A DNA stretch of 64,000 nt from Rutpela maculata (taxonomy: Eukaryota > Arthropoda > Insecta > Coleoptera > Cerambycidae): NCBI GenBank assembly GCA_936432065.2, contig OW386286.2, forward strand, positions 18,969,179 through 19,033,178, read 5' to 3'. Each line of letters opens with the position of its first letter. The stretch's first letter is position 1. The notes below the pieces were generated by a model, which had not been told where the DNA came from, ran no database searches, and worked only from the letters and a program-made list of their open reading frames with translations. The position numbers and the translations under genes were made by a program. Below, one piece after another: positions 34,627 to 46,224 of the stretch.

Positions 34627-35538
34627 CACTCAAAGAAAATGATAGATAAATTCAACCAAAAAGAGCATATGAAATCGCGCCTATCTAGTTTCATAGTTAA
34701 ATCAATCAGAAAAGAATAGTCATACAACTTTATTTGTTTTCGTAAACAAATAGTAGTTTAATAATCATATCTTCTTGTAACAAATTAAATAGTACAATGA
34801 CATTTTTTTATGTCCACTAACCATTTTCAATTTGGTCTACAATTAAATAGTACAACGACTTTGTTTTTTGTTCACCAACTAATTTTTAGGTTGATCTACA
34901 CTTTATTGTATGCTGAAGTTTTTTTTGGTTAGCCAAAATCTCAGTATTGCGACATCAGACCACCCAAACCAAAGATTAGAGATCGTTTATAAGATCCATC
35001 CAAATATATCGATGATCCCTGAGATAATTTGAACATTGCAATCATGTTATTAATTTTTTACAAATTCTTAAGAGTATAAGATAATGCATGATTGATTAAT
35101 GTCAGTGATTTGTATGTGGCGTCATCTGGGAATAATTTCTGTAATAGACTACATGGTAAGCAAGCAAATTTTATGGTAATTCTTTTAGAACTTCTAGAAG
35201 ACGACAATAATATTGGTTTGTCTACCAAGTACAATAATACAGCGAACTAATACTGGATTAGAATTACAATTCGATAATAGATAAAATAAAATATACTATT
35301 ATCTAGTTTAATTTGACAGAATTCAACAAAATAATAGTCAGACGAACAAAATAATAGTCTTATTCATCTATTTTTTAAGTTAATGTTTGTTTTGTTGTAC
35401 GACAACTTTTTATTAATTAAAATAACAATCACCTCTTGTTTAAAAATACCATCAATATAGTTTGGTTTAACAAAATTAACGATATTGTTAGTTAACCATT
35501 TTTTTTTGTTGAATTTACCCATACTATTTCTTTGAGTG
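34627..35538. mobile_element. Inverted-repeat element with CACTCAAAGAAA ends and TA flanks
   Basis: CACTCAAAGAAAATGATAGA at the left mirrors the right end, whose reverse complement starts CACTCAAAGAAATAGTA. TA flanks lie at 34625-34626 and 35539-35540. The interior has degenerate short repeats (ATTAAATAGTACAA) but no transposase ORF. Tc1/mariner-type MITE by structure. Confidence 0.7.
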
Positions 35539-35692
35539 TAGTTTTGCAGACATATTTAAAAATGGTTATTATGCACTTTTAGGTTAAATTTAAAAATTAA
35601 ATTAGAGTTTGTGGATTTTAGACAAGGGCGCAGCTCCAGGATTATCATAATTATTGATACTTGTTTGGAAAGCCATAAACGGACCCGAACGT

Positions 35693-35726
35693 GGCCTACG
35701 TAAATTATAAAATCATTTACGTAGGC
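35693..35726. repeat. Small hairpin
   Basis: GCCTACGTAAAT and ATTTACGTAGGC surround a short AT loop. It lies in a slightly GC-richer patch (35640-35770) of unknown origin. Confidence 0.6.
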
Positions 35727-35928
35727 TACGACCCGAAGCGAAATGTCCCACCGGCCAGCAGTTGACCATCCTTCAATTTGCCAACAGTGTATATAATGGA
35801 CCATCAAAGGACAACTTATGTTGTCACCCTTTGGTCAGCATATTTTTGGCTGCAATCTCACACATTTTTCAGTATATTGGATTGCAGAACACTTTAAAAC
35901 AGCCATATATATTTTGCATAACGTACTA

Positions 35929-36593
35929 CTTAAGTAGCAAGGTGTCGTCGTTTTAAGGTGATCTGCCGTCAGTAGACGTTATTCGACCAGTTAATGACGT
36001 AATAATGACGTGACATTAGTGACGTCATATTGACGCTATAAAAATGCTGTCATTTTTAGGTGTAGCTGTGGTAGAGTAACATGGTGACGTCAGTTACACG
36101 TCATTGTTAAGTGATGCAAGTCACGTTACAAATTAATTAAGAAGTGAACATAAATATTACACCTTATAGCATTGCAAACAAAAAATTTCGGATATAAGTA
36201 ACAGTTCTTCATACAATAGTAATAATAATATAAATTTTGTTATACTATTTCCAACTTATAGTGTTTACGTAAATTAAAATATAACTGTTTAGTGGTTCAG
36301 TGAGTTAAGCGTTGCGTTAAGAGGTCGGCGGTTCGATCCCCACACATTCGGGATTTTTTTTCGTTAAAAACTTCATTAATAATTGTAGAAAAATATTATA
36401 GTGAAAGGTTTGCATCCGTTATCGCAAAATTCACTGATTACCGATACGTCATATTGGCGTCACATGTATGACGTCAGTTGTCTGTGATTTACGACCGTCA
36501 TTTTCACGTTTTAAATACGTCACGATAGACGTCAGCTCGCCGTCATCACTGACCAAAAATTGGCGTCATAATGACGACACCTTGCTACTTGGG
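35929..36593. mobile_element. Foldback element packed with TGACG motifs around a tRNA-like core
   Basis: AAGTAGCAAGGTGTCGTC at the left (35932) and its inverse GACGACACCTTGCTACTT at the right (36573-36590) define the ends; TA flanks at 35927-35928 and 36594-36595 are possible TSDs. The outer ~190 bp on each side together hold about seventeen TGACG/CGTCA motifs, several as full TGACGTCA-like palindromes. The middle holds a tRNA-like module at 36286-36353. No protein-coding content. Confidence 0.75.
36286..36361 (+). other. tRNA-like module with B box and T-run
   Basis: TGGTTCAGTGAGTTAAGCG is A-box/D-arm-like, GGTTCGATCCC at 36330-36340 is a B box, and T8-T9 follows at 36354. The stretch AGAGGTCGGCGGTTCGA matches the interrupted module at the window start (CGAGGTCGGCGGTTCGA). 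Box spacing is a few bases short and the stems pair poorly, so a functional tRNA is unlikely; pol III transcription is possible. Confidence 0.55.
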
Positions 36594-36599
36594 TAGATT

Positions 36600-38297
36600 C
36601 TGATATATAATATTTTTATGTGAAATTTATATAGGAGAACCCAATAAGTTAGCAAAATATATACCTACGTTAAAAAGTATTATAATCCAGTACTGAAAAA
36701 TATGCAGAAATTGGTAAACTCCGGGAGTTTTGATTACTCCGAAAGTGTCCAGAAAGTTTTCCTGGAAACTCTCCATTGGGAATGTTGATAGCTTATTTTA
36801 TGGCGAAACCTGATTTGTGATGATGCAAGTTTCATTTTCATACCAAATACGCGCGTGCATATAATTATATGATTTACGTGACTTTTACAGGCTTTTACCA
36901 AATAACTGATATATGATGTGTGCTGTATGAAAAATATGGACCGATTGGGAGGTTTGTCCTGGTTTTTTTTTGGTTAGAATTTTTAGATAATTAAATATGA
37001 ATAAAATGATTTAAAGAATGTGATAAATATGTGGTTAATAAAAATAAAAATTGATACATTTGTCATAAAAGACTTAACTAACTCCTTTTTTTGTGCACAG
37101 TATAGAAACAGAATTGAACATTTAAATCTCATATTATAGTAATATTGAATGAAAAGTCAAAAACTTTAAAAAAATATGAATAAATGATAAATGTTTATTT
37201 AATTTTAACACTTAAGGAAACTAATAATAAAATAATACAAAAATAAATTACATTAATAAACTATCGAACACAACGTACCATTCATCATATTTTGAATTAA
37301 ATAAAAATGTTTCTTTTCTTAGTTTTTATTTTCAATGTAAAAAAAAACAATGCTAAAGTACATTCACTGAGGAATGATAGTGCTAATAAACTAATAAAAT
37401 CTGGATTATTGATGTTTGAGGTTATGTTACCAAACTAGAGGTCACCAGATCGCCGTGGCGGCAATTTTAAATTATTAAGATACTTGTAAATATTCGTGAA
37501 AAATTTGGAAAGTTTCCCGGAATTTTGGAAACGTTCTCGGAGTATGGAAACTTCGGGAATATTCAAATATTTTACAGGAAACTTTCATTTTTATCAAACC
37601 CTCGTTCCGGAAACTCCAGAAAGTTTACAGGAAACTTTCATATGGAATGTTTCCTTTACCCATCTCAGAAAATATGTTAGATAGACCAAACAATGCTGTA
37701 TCATTATTGATATGTTGTGGATTGAGAATAAAAGCAAAATAAGTTGTAAGCTAACAATGAAGTATTTAATTATGAAAAGAAAGTTAAAACAATAAAATTA
37801 AAATGACAGAGCTAAACTATAAAATTCTCAAGAAAACAAAAATCTGTCCTTAATATTAGGCTTATTTGAAAGCGACGTGATGAGAACTGGCTGATAAAGA
37901 ACTTACTGATTTTCCACAATCACACTATAACTATAATCAGATCAACCATATAAGATCACAACACACTTTGTTACACAAAATAGGTACTTAAAAAACTTAA
38001 CAAACCGTCGAAACCACAAAGATAGCTTACACAAATTTTAACGCACAGGCCAAGCATATGTAACGAAAAAGCAAATGGCGTATGCTGCTCGGTGACGCCC
38101 TTGAAAGATTTTTCATATTACACAATGCGCATGCGTAATAGTTAATTTTCGAATTACCTTCGTTGACCCTTTGGGGAAAAAATTACATGCGGCACTTTAA
38201 TAATAGCCAGCATATTACCATAAAAGTACCATCAACGTATAAACTGAAGCAGCATTTTTTTATGGTTGTACAATAATTGACCATTTCTGGTTATTAT
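36600..38297. other. No recognised gene; GGAAACTTTC-rich stretches
   Basis: Two zones, 36715-36790 and 37495-37660, repeat the words GGAAACT, GAAAGTTT and TTCCGG in both orientations, like the AATATTCTG-rich MITE at 664-884. A 62-codon ORF at 37496-37684 comes from this self-similar sequence. 36800-37490 and 37690-38297 show nothing. Confidence 0.4.
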
Positions 38298-38305
38298 GTG
38301 GCAAT

Positions 38306-38881
38306 CAGTGGCGGCTGGTGAAATTTCAATATTTTTTTTCTCGTCTTTGGCGCATGGGACCCATACGAAATATGGGAAATAACATCTAGAGAAGCACTGC
38401 TCTGAATTTTGGAAAAGCAATTTGCGAAAAATTTTTTTAAAATTCGGTTGCCCTCACTGGCCCTAGGGACTCCTGTTAAATTTATTTTTTTTTTGTCATA
38501 TACATTTGACTTTTCATAAAAATACAACAATAGGTTTTAGAGTTTATGAAAATATTTTCATTATTAACTGAGATTCAACGAATTGAAATGTAATTTGTTA
38601 AATTGTAAATTACAAAATTTCAGTTCATTGTATTTCAGTTAATAATGGAAATATTTTCATAAATTCCAAAACCTATTATTGTATTTTTATGAAAAGTCAA
38701 ACGTATATGATAAAAAAAAAATTAAAAGGAGTCCCTAGGGCCAGACCGAATTTTAAAAAATTTTTTCGCAAACTGCTTTTTCAAAATTTTTAAGAAATGC
38801 TTCTCTAGATTTCCCATATTTCGTATGGGTCCCATGCGCCAAAGACGAGAAAAAATATTGAAGCTTCACCAGCAGCGACTG
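38306..38881. mobile_element. hAT foldback, nearly perfect palindrome
   Basis: The ends CAGTGGCGGCTGGTGAA and (reverse complement) CAGTCGCTGCTGGTGAA are hAT-type. Flanks GTGGCAAT (38298-38305) and GTAACAAT (38882-38889) are an 8 bp TSD with one mismatch. The arms of ~270 bp match closely through CCATACGAAATATGGGAAAT and CCTAGGGACTCC to a short AT loop near 38590. ORFs at 38232-38530 lie within one arm and are not genes. Confidence 0.88.
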
Positions 38882-39177
38882 GTAACAATTCGTAACAACA
38901 TAAAGTTATGGTACGCCTACATATAATTTATTAATGAGCCTATGCCATAAGGAAGCCATTGATCGGTACAATGGCCCATTTGAGAGCAGCAATTTTTGTG
39001 TTTTCTGAGAGGCTATCTTTTCAAAAACTTTATTTAAACGGTTACAAAATTATTATTTTTATGAGATACATTATTTCTAATGCAATTTCACCTACTCGAC
39101 TGCTTATTTCAACCATAGTCGTCCTTAATCTTATTTCTGTTCGATCCGCGGCAATTTGGTTTCTGTTAGAAAAAATT

Positions 39178-39235
39178 AGTAATTACGGTGCGGTTTTCGG
39201 TTACGGTTTCGGTTCGGTTTTGGTCCCTGGTTTTT
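39178..39235 (+). repeat. CGGTTTCGGTTC simple repeat, copy 1
   Basis: GTAATTACGGTGCGGTTTT followed by GGTTACGGTTTCGGTTCGGT recurs in the same orientation at 42965-43022. The two copies bracket the THAP foldback and the second ~710 bp repeat, like a direct duplication or a preferred target. Confidence 0.7.
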
Positions 39236-39256
39236 ACTTGCCTTTTCTCTTATATA

Positions 39257-42151
39257 ACACAGCCCCACAAAAAAAAAGTTCAAAGCAGCGAACCAGACCC
39301 ATGTATCCCTATGTATTTTCGGTCGCTGAATCCGAATCCGGTTAAAAAAAATTCATTCATCCCCAAAATCATTAGCTAGAGCCAAAAAACACCTCTGAAA
39401 TGGGATAAAAAGAAGATTAAGCTACGAGAATAGTTGTTACTTCTTAATCAATCGAATTATACAAATTAAGGTTAAACAGCAGCGTACATACAATAGATAT
39501 GAAACACACCCCCAGGGAGGGGCGAAAACTAGCCTCCATATTAAAAAAAACCGATCCAAAACTGCAATGACTGCTGAAAAAGCTCGAAAAAGTTTTGTTA
39601 AAGTGTTAAGAAACTACATCAGGTCCGACGTAATCTTCATAAAGTGTCCCTATAGGGTTGAGAACAAAGGACACGAGAAAAACAAGAAAAAACGTAAAAT
39701 CCAACAGGATTTGTATTTTCATAGATGCTATGATTGGCTGAAATTGCGTAGTAGTCTAAAATAGAAAGAAACTTATGTACCATCAACATCCTATACTGTC
39801 AACCCTCAGAGGGTGTGAAAACTGCCCCCATGTAAGATTTAACTATAAAAAGTTACAGTGACTTCTATAAAAATTCGAAACACCTGCGTTGCATGGAAAA
39901 GAGAAGAAACTAGACTATGTTCGACGATGTGCTTGAAAGCCACCCCCACGGGGTGGCTATATCTGTAGGATGCTGGAAAACCAGAGATAGACTAACCGGA
40001 TTTACATTTTGATGGATGCTATGATTGGCAAAAATCGTGTTGCACACTTGGAGTTTAAAACTCATATCCTATAAATGTTATTAAGTGGAAAGAAAGGATG
40101 TAAACTACCGTAATGGGCCTTTCCCGCTATTTTTTTTTATTGTGTTATTGGAAAGATCCTATCAAAATATTACTAAAAATGAATTTTAATTTTTTTTCTG
40201 AACGCATAAAATACTACAGAAAATATTCAAATATTACCTAAATCAACAGCAGATTTAAACGATAGCATTCGGGCGGTAATGTGACGTCATCATAACCACA
40301 CCAATCAAATATGATCTTAAACCGCTGCCAGAATTAGCTATAAAGGTGCATTCTCAAACCAAGTTCCCAAACAATCTCACTTGCGTTCTGTTTTCCATAT
40401 CTTGCAATTCTATTGGTGCCTGAAGTACATTTATGAGGAACGACCAATAGAATCTCGTAAAGTAAAGTGCTAACGTTTAATTGAGAACGTCCGTTTATAA
40501 TCCCGATTGACATTGCGTATACGTAAATGTTGTGATTTCAATCTAAAGAGACAAATAAAGTATAAAATCAAGCCCACTAAAAGGAAGTTAGTAACAATAT
40601 ACACATACGTTAAAATGATCTTCACAACAGAAAAATCCAGGAGCAGTATAAACAACACCAAGAACTTTTGCAACTTTCCACCACAATTTTCGAATTTTCA
40701 AATTTGTTGGGACGCGCAAAAATAACTTGGTAGTATTTTCACTAGTGATTGGACACACTGGTACAAAACAAACCCTTGTAAGCGGCATTTTCTAATTATA
40801 AAATAAAATTACGTAAATATCGTATCAAACATAAACAATAGAAAGTGAGGTTATCGAATATGATTTGAGCATTTCAGTACAGCGTTGCCAGATGATACTG
40901 ATATTATACCATATGTGAACCAAAACGACCAAAAATAGAGAATATAAACATGATATATGGATTTTAGACTCAGACAGTGAAAGGTTGACAGAATTTTTGC
41001 TTTTATTTAGCATCAGGTTAACGAAGAGTACGTTGTAATGAAAAAAAAAATGTACTATTCAAAGTAGACAGTTGATATCGGAAATACGATGTTCACATAA
41101 AAAGACATACACCTGGCAATAGACAACTCCCTTTAAAAATACGACTTTTTATTGGTCTAATCAGACTGACGTTGCAAGCTCGCGCCTTAGAACTCATGTT
41201 TCAAATTAAGTGAAATAAAACTGATTTTGTAAAGTAAATATTTGGTAGAACATACAAAATTGCAAGAAACTAAATTAATATAAAATTATATTACAGTTTA
41301 TTATATGGTTGGGTCGTGGTGAAATAGTAAAATTCAGTCATGCGGGAAAGGCCCATTCAAGATGTAACGAAAAAGCTATACTGTTGCTTATTTGTTTCAT
41401 TTCCGTAGTTTTTTTTATAGGGGTGGCGGTGGCGTCTCTCAACTCCGCGGAGGTGGTTTTCAAGCATAGCGTCGAACATAGTCTAGTTTCTTCCCTCTTC
41501 CACACAACGCAGGTGTTTCGAATTTTTATAGAAGTCATTGTAACTTTTTATAGTCAAACCTTATATAGGGGGTAGTGTTCACACCCTCTGAGGGTTGACT
41601 GTAGAATGTTAATGGTACGTAAGTTTCTAGTTCTATTTTAGAGTACTATGCAATTTCAGCCAATCATAGCATTCATGAAAATAGAAATCCTGTTGCATTT
41701 TACATTTTTCTTGTTTTTTCTCGTGTCCTTTAAATTTGGGTCTCAACTCTATAGGGGCAGTTTATGAAGATTACGTCGGACCTGATGCAGTTTCTTATCA
41801 CTTTAACAAAATTTAGACATTTTGAGCTTTTTCAGCAGTCATTGCTGTTTTGGATCGATTTTTTTATATACGGGGCTAGTTTTCGCCCCGCCTTGGGGGG
41901 TGTGTTTCATATCTATTGTATGTACACTGCTGTTTAACCTTAATTTGTATAATTCGATTGATTTAGATGTAACAACTATTCTCGTAGCTTAATATCCTTT
42001 TTACCCCATTTCAGGGGTGTTTTTTGGCTCTAGCTAATGATTTTGGGGGTGTACGATTTTTTTTGACTCGGGATTCGGATTCAGCGACCGAAAATACATA
42101 GGAATACATGGGTCTGGTTCGCTGCTTCGATTTTTTTTTGTGGGGCTGTGT
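39257..42151. mobile_element. Foldback with ~640 bp arms enclosing a THAP exon
   Basis: The left arm runs from ACACAGCCCCACAAAAAAA at 39257 to about 39900; the right arm runs from about 41520 to the inverse at 42151. Shared words include GCAGCGAACCAGACCCATGT, GGTCCGACGTAATCTTCATA and GGCTGAAATTGC. The 1.6 kb middle carries the minus-strand THAP exon at 40609-40788. THAP domains are found in P-element-type transposases, so this may be a relative of the P superfamily; that is inference. TSD unresolved. ORFs in the arms (39567-39764) are not conserved with the other arm. Confidence 0.78.
40609..40788 (-). CDS. THAP zinc-finger domain, first exon
   Basis: From an ATG at 40788 the 60 codons read MPLTRVCFVPVC, then KLFLRVP, IRKLWWKVAKVLG and finally FCCEDHFN. 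This is a C2CH THAP domain: CxxxxC near residues 7-12, the conserved Trp near 36, and CxxH in CCEDHF near 56-59. The domain ends exactly at a good 5' splice site (GTATGT at 40608-40603), followed by a branch-point-like TACTAAC and T-rich AG acceptors, so a further exon is expected. The start is supported because THAP domains usually begin at the protein N-terminus. THAP domains bind DNA; known carriers are P-element transposase, THAP9 and host THAP factors. No DDE-type catalytic segment is recognisable in the element. Confidence 0.72.
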
Positions 42152-42250
42152 AATCGATAATGGACGAATCGATTTGATATGGTTTTCACCGTACAATTTG
42201 GTATTTCTACATCACGGTTTAAAGATCTGAATCTTTGATTTCAACTATAT

Positions 42251-42960
42251 TTTTACTTCCACGTCCAGTGGAAGTATAGTAACGACAAAAATTTTTTTTT
42301 AAATTTTTATTGTCCAAATAGGCTTAAAATGTCATGAAACGTCGAGATTTTAAGTTTGAGCGAAAAAAAATTTCTGTCTGTCGGTCTGTCTTTCGGTCTG
42401 TCTGTAACTTTTTTTTGTGCGCACGTTTACTCGTTTAAGATATTGACTTGAAATTTGGTACACATATGTACTTTAACGAGATCTAGAACTAGATTATATT
42501 TTCATCTTGTTCCGTCGAAGGGTTGGGGGGTAAATTGGGGTAAATTTGGGGTAAATGGGTAAATCAAGCAGGTAAGAGTCCATGAAATTGGTATTTAGTA
42601 AATACAAGAGAAGCTAAGGTCTCAAAAAAATTTTTAGCATTAGCCACCTCTATTACCACCCCCACCTCCTTATTAAAGGGGATGAAAAAAAATTGTGATT
42701 TAGTGTATGTACAGGAACCAGAAACCTCAAAATATTTTTTTACTTTATCCACCCCCCACTACCACCCCCCAATCACCACCCCCACCCCACTACCGATGTG
42801 GGGTATCGTTTTATGGGTTTTTGGGGTAGAAGATTTCAAATATTATGTTATTAAAGTTCCATAAACAATTATTTTTACACTCAAAGTTTTTTCGTTGTGA
42901 GTGACTTGGATAGAGAATCTGGATGTGGAAGTAGTGATTCCTTGGGCAGCGGTTTTTTAA
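42251..42960 (+). repeat. Dispersed ~720 bp repeat, copy 2
   Basis: Nearly identical to 2841-3561, same orientation, with a small deletion after GCGCACGTTTACTC and a shorter TCTG tract. It begins TTTTACTTCCACGTCCAGTG and ends GGGCAGCGGTTTTTTAA. Identity this high over 700 bp implies fairly recent mobility or conversion. Confidence 0.82.
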
Positions 42961-42964
42961 CTTT

Positions 42965-43022
42965 AAATTCGTAATTACGGTGCGGTTTTTGGTTACGGTT
43001 TCGGTTCGGTTACGGTCCCTGA
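42965..43022 (+). repeat. CGGTTTCGGTTC simple repeat, copy 2
   Basis: Second copy of the motif at 39178-39235 (TACGGTTTCGGTTCGGTTAC). Confidence 0.7.
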
Positions 43023-44369
43023 TGACATATGTCAAATATGAACTTATTATTCCATTCCTTTATAAAATAATAACCAAAAGAAATTTTGGCAAAAATATAT
43101 AAAACCCTGTATTTCAGCAACGAGGGCTCAACTAACTTTTACTATTCTGGTATCCTCTATCTATCATTAAGCCAGGTCTGTTTTCTTGTGAAAAACCCTG
43201 TATAATCCTACTGCATTGAAATTTTTCCTGTGATCAAAAACCTCATTTATACTAAATCGATTTCACTTTCGTACAAATCCAAAACAATTTTTCCACAGTA
43301 ATTTAATGTTTCTTATAAATCATCTTTATGAAATAATAAACGATATATTGATTAAACATGACCTAGATAAGGAACATTACAAATAGCGTTAATGTGAATT
43401 ACATTATTCTGTTTGTCGTCCTGTTACGTCATAAATTATCAGAGAACTAAATTCAACAGAAAGTTACGCTCATAAAATTTGTTCAATTTATGTATTTGTG
43501 TTAGTTAACAGCTATCGATTATTTAAAAGGTGTTTTTAGTTATCTCTGTTCGTGTTTACATGTCAACAGATTTGTCTTCTTTACATCCTTATTTTTATAA
43601 TTCTTTGGAAACCTATTCTAACCCAGTCGATGAAGGTATTTACCCATAAAAATTTGCAAACTGAATAATTTTTTTAATGAGTTCGTGAAAGTGTATAGAA
43701 TAATATCCTGAAAAGTTTACATTACGCTCGGATGCAGAATATAAAAAAAAAGTGAAGAAACATTTTTTTCATCAATTTTTTCAAAATTTTGAAATTAAGT
43801 CAAGCTAGACAAAAATAAAAAATACAGATGGACCGATCACGTATTTATGAACAAAAAATGTCCTTAGAAAATTTATCGTTAAAGCCACGGTTTTCCCGGA
43901 AAAAAATAGTCTAGTGTAACGTTATAACTCGGAGCGAGATCCATGCGTGCGCGCGCTTGAATACGCATGACTGTGACACCGACGCGTCGCGACGCACTGA
44001 ATTACATGTCACTAAATCAGAATTTGCTCAATCCATATGAGTGTTGGTTCATTTAAAAGATAGAAATTATAGATTTCTGATGCTTTTTTGTTTTAAACAA
44101 TACAAGCAAAGGATGGATGTGAAAAATATGCTTATATATATTATCACGCCCGAACTCAATCGTCGCAATAAAAAATATAGAAAAAAAAAAGCTAAAAACG
44201 TAATCTTCGCCAATTTACTCAGCTTTTTATATATAATTGTTACACATTCCATAGGATACTCTTCGCAGTTTTCTTGTAAATAATGTTAGTTTTTGGACAT
44301 CTAAATTTTGTGATACCTTCTTTGCTGTGAAAAAAATTTTATGAAAGAAAATGAAAAAAAAAATATTCA
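43023..44369. other. No recognised gene; small GC-rich patch
   Basis: 43918-44000 is CpG-rich (GCGTGCGCGCGC, then the perfect palindrome GCGTCGCGACGC). ACCCTGTAT motifs at 43109 and 43195 look like repeat ends. ORFs at 44041-44283 lack motifs. Confidence 0.4.
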
Positions 44370-44965
44370 ACCTGTGTGGGATTCGTACACGGGACCTTTG
44401 GATTGCAACGCAAAGCTTTAGCCGCTGCGTCTCCACACATTGCTACGAAAATTGATTGTCTGCGATATACCTATATCTTTCGACAATCATACATATTTCA
44501 ACTCGTACTTCTATGAAATATATATTAGAAAAATTCATAAACAAAAAAAATATATTATGGAAATAATATTTCGCAAGATTTCCATTTTAGTACAAGCGAA
44601 AAAAATTAAGAGAATATATATTTTTTAAATTAAATAATTAATAACTTTTTTATTTACCGATCGATTTTCTTCAAAAATAATAGGGTTCTTCCTCTAGCTA
44701 ACACTAACTTACTTTCTAAATTTCAATACAATCGGACTTTTCGTTCTTAAGTTATCGTGCTTACAAGAAACGTGACGGACGGACGGACGGACGGACGGAC
44801 GGACGGACGGACGGACGGACAGACGGACATTTTGAAAGTTGTTCAGAATTCGTTCACTAACACAGTGATATGAAAATTTTTCCTCTACGAGCGATATTTA
44901 TGATTTTAGAAATGTGCCGATCAAATACAATATATTCTTCGTTTTTGCGAAGAGTATAATAAAAG
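44370..44965 (-). repeat. Dispersed repeat with GTCC tract and intact tRNA-like module, minus copy
   Basis: On the minus strand it runs GTTCGCAAAAACGAAGA-like start, (GTCC)n (44774-44828 as GGAC on the plus strand), CACGATAACTTAAGAA, a ~450 bp AT-rich body and then a tRNA-like module at 44445-44370 (GGCTAAAGCTTTGCGTTGC, B box variant GTGTACGAATCC) ending in a T-run. The order matches 10926-12440, where the module is split by a retrotransposon. This copy therefore shows the empty site. Confidence 0.78.
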
Positions 44966-45025
44966 CCCTTCAAAAAAATTCTTTCTTCATTGAGAACTGT
45001 TAAAAAGTATGTACACTTCATGATT

Positions 45026-45697
45026 ATGAGGATATAACCAATCATGCTTTAGTAAATTGTTGCTGTGGAAAAAGATACAGGGTGTCAAAATTGTTTTTTT
45101 TCTTCTTCTTTTTTTGCAATATCTCAACTGCCTCTTGACCAATCTTCTACCAATTTGGTAAGGAAACATTTTTTAGACCATGGAGGGCGCCTCATGAGCT
45201 ATACCTGATGATGAATATTTTTCTCTTTTTTTTACGAAACGTAGTGCCATTTTTGACTAGAAAATCTAAAATAGGTACAATTGTACACTTGTACAATTCC
45301 AGTCGTTTTCGAGAAAACTACCGCATAGATCTCAATCTTTGCGGCAGTTTTCTCGAAAACGGTTGGAATTATCAAGTTCTATCAAGTGTACTTTTTTACG
45401 TAGAAATGACTCCTGCATGGGATTTTCTAGTCAAAAATGCCAAAACGTTTCGTAAAAAAAAGACAAAAAATATTCATCATCAGGTATAGCTCATGACGCG
45501 CCCCCCATGGGTTAACGTGATGTGATACATAAATTATTGTTTCTTAGCCTAAAAAATGTTTCCTTACCAAATTGTGAGAAGATCGGTCAAGAGGTAGTTG
45601 AGATATTGCAAAAAAAAAAGAAAAAAAATTACAATTTTGACACTCTATCTTCTGCCACGGCCACAATTTACTAAAGCATGTTTGGTTATATCCTCAT
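45026..45697. repeat. ~670 bp hairpin with almost no loop
   Basis: ATGAGGATATAACC at the left and GGTTATATCCTCAT at the right begin arms of ~325 bp that pair to the centre near 45340 (TTTTCGAGAAAACTACCGCA against TGCGGCAGTTTTCTCGAAAA). A TACAGGGTGTCAAAATTG at 45074 is mirrored at 45640-45655 by CAATTTTGACACTCTA. The loop is under ~20 bases. One small insertion distinguishes the arms (GTTAACGTGATGTGATACAT near 45512). No ORF spans it meaningfully. Confidence 0.85.
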
Positions 45698-46224
45698 ATT
45701 TTGATCCAAAGAATCTACCTATGAATTATGGGCTATTATTAATGGTCCATCATGTATAAGGTTCATAACTTTTTTTTAATTGTGACCCTGCTACAACTAT
45801 TTTAAGCCAGTGTTTATAAAAAACGGTTAATCCTAAGAGGACTTTTTTGTGTAAATTTGATCACGGAACTATATTCCGGTACCAAAATTTAACAAATAAA
45901 ACAGAACAAAAAATATTGGATTATAAAGGAAGGCGCCTTCTTCCCTACGCCCCTGGATGGATTCCAATTTGGCCAATATCATGAAATAATAGCCCTTATT
46001 GAAACTTAATAATGTACTGAATCTCGTCGCTGCAGCACAAAGGTTTTCTAAAGTATTAATTAAAAACCTACCTTCGAATAGCCTTAAGTCCCTTAGGAAA
46101 CGTTTGCGGGCATATGATTGAATTAACTTTTTTTCACATTTTTGCATGTAGAACCTGCACCAGAAGTTTGTCAGTGGCATTTCCGGACACCCTGTATATA
46201 CGCATGATAATACTTTTAACATTA
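45698..46224. other. No recognised gene; repeat end at 46187-46200
   Basis: CCGGACACCCTGTATA near 46187 is a TACAGGGTGT-type end on the minus strand. A 117-codon minus ORF (45869-46222) runs into it and resembles no family I know. Confidence 0.35.

Noticed and set aside
36286..36361. Functional tRNA gene
   Set aside because: A and B boxes and a T-run are present, but acceptor and T-stems do not pair and the length is short; kept as tRNA-like.
35929..36593. CRISPR-like array from repeated TGACG motifs
   Set aside because: Motifs are short, unevenly spaced and in both orientations inside a eukaryotic inverted-repeat element.
38959..39345. 128-codon plus ORF
   Set aside because: It crosses the CGGTTTCGG simple repeat and runs into the foldback arm; likely chance.
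44370..44445. Functional tRNA gene on the minus strand
   Set aside because: The anticodon arm could be drawn, but the B box is altered (GTGTACGAATCC) and acceptor pairing is weak; it is part of a dispersed repeat.
44774..44828. Telomere- or centromere-type satellite
   Set aside because: GGAC tract is short and sits at a fixed place in a dispersed repeat.
45869..46222. 117-codon minus ORF
   Set aside because: It starts inside a repeat end and has no recognisable domain or splice context.
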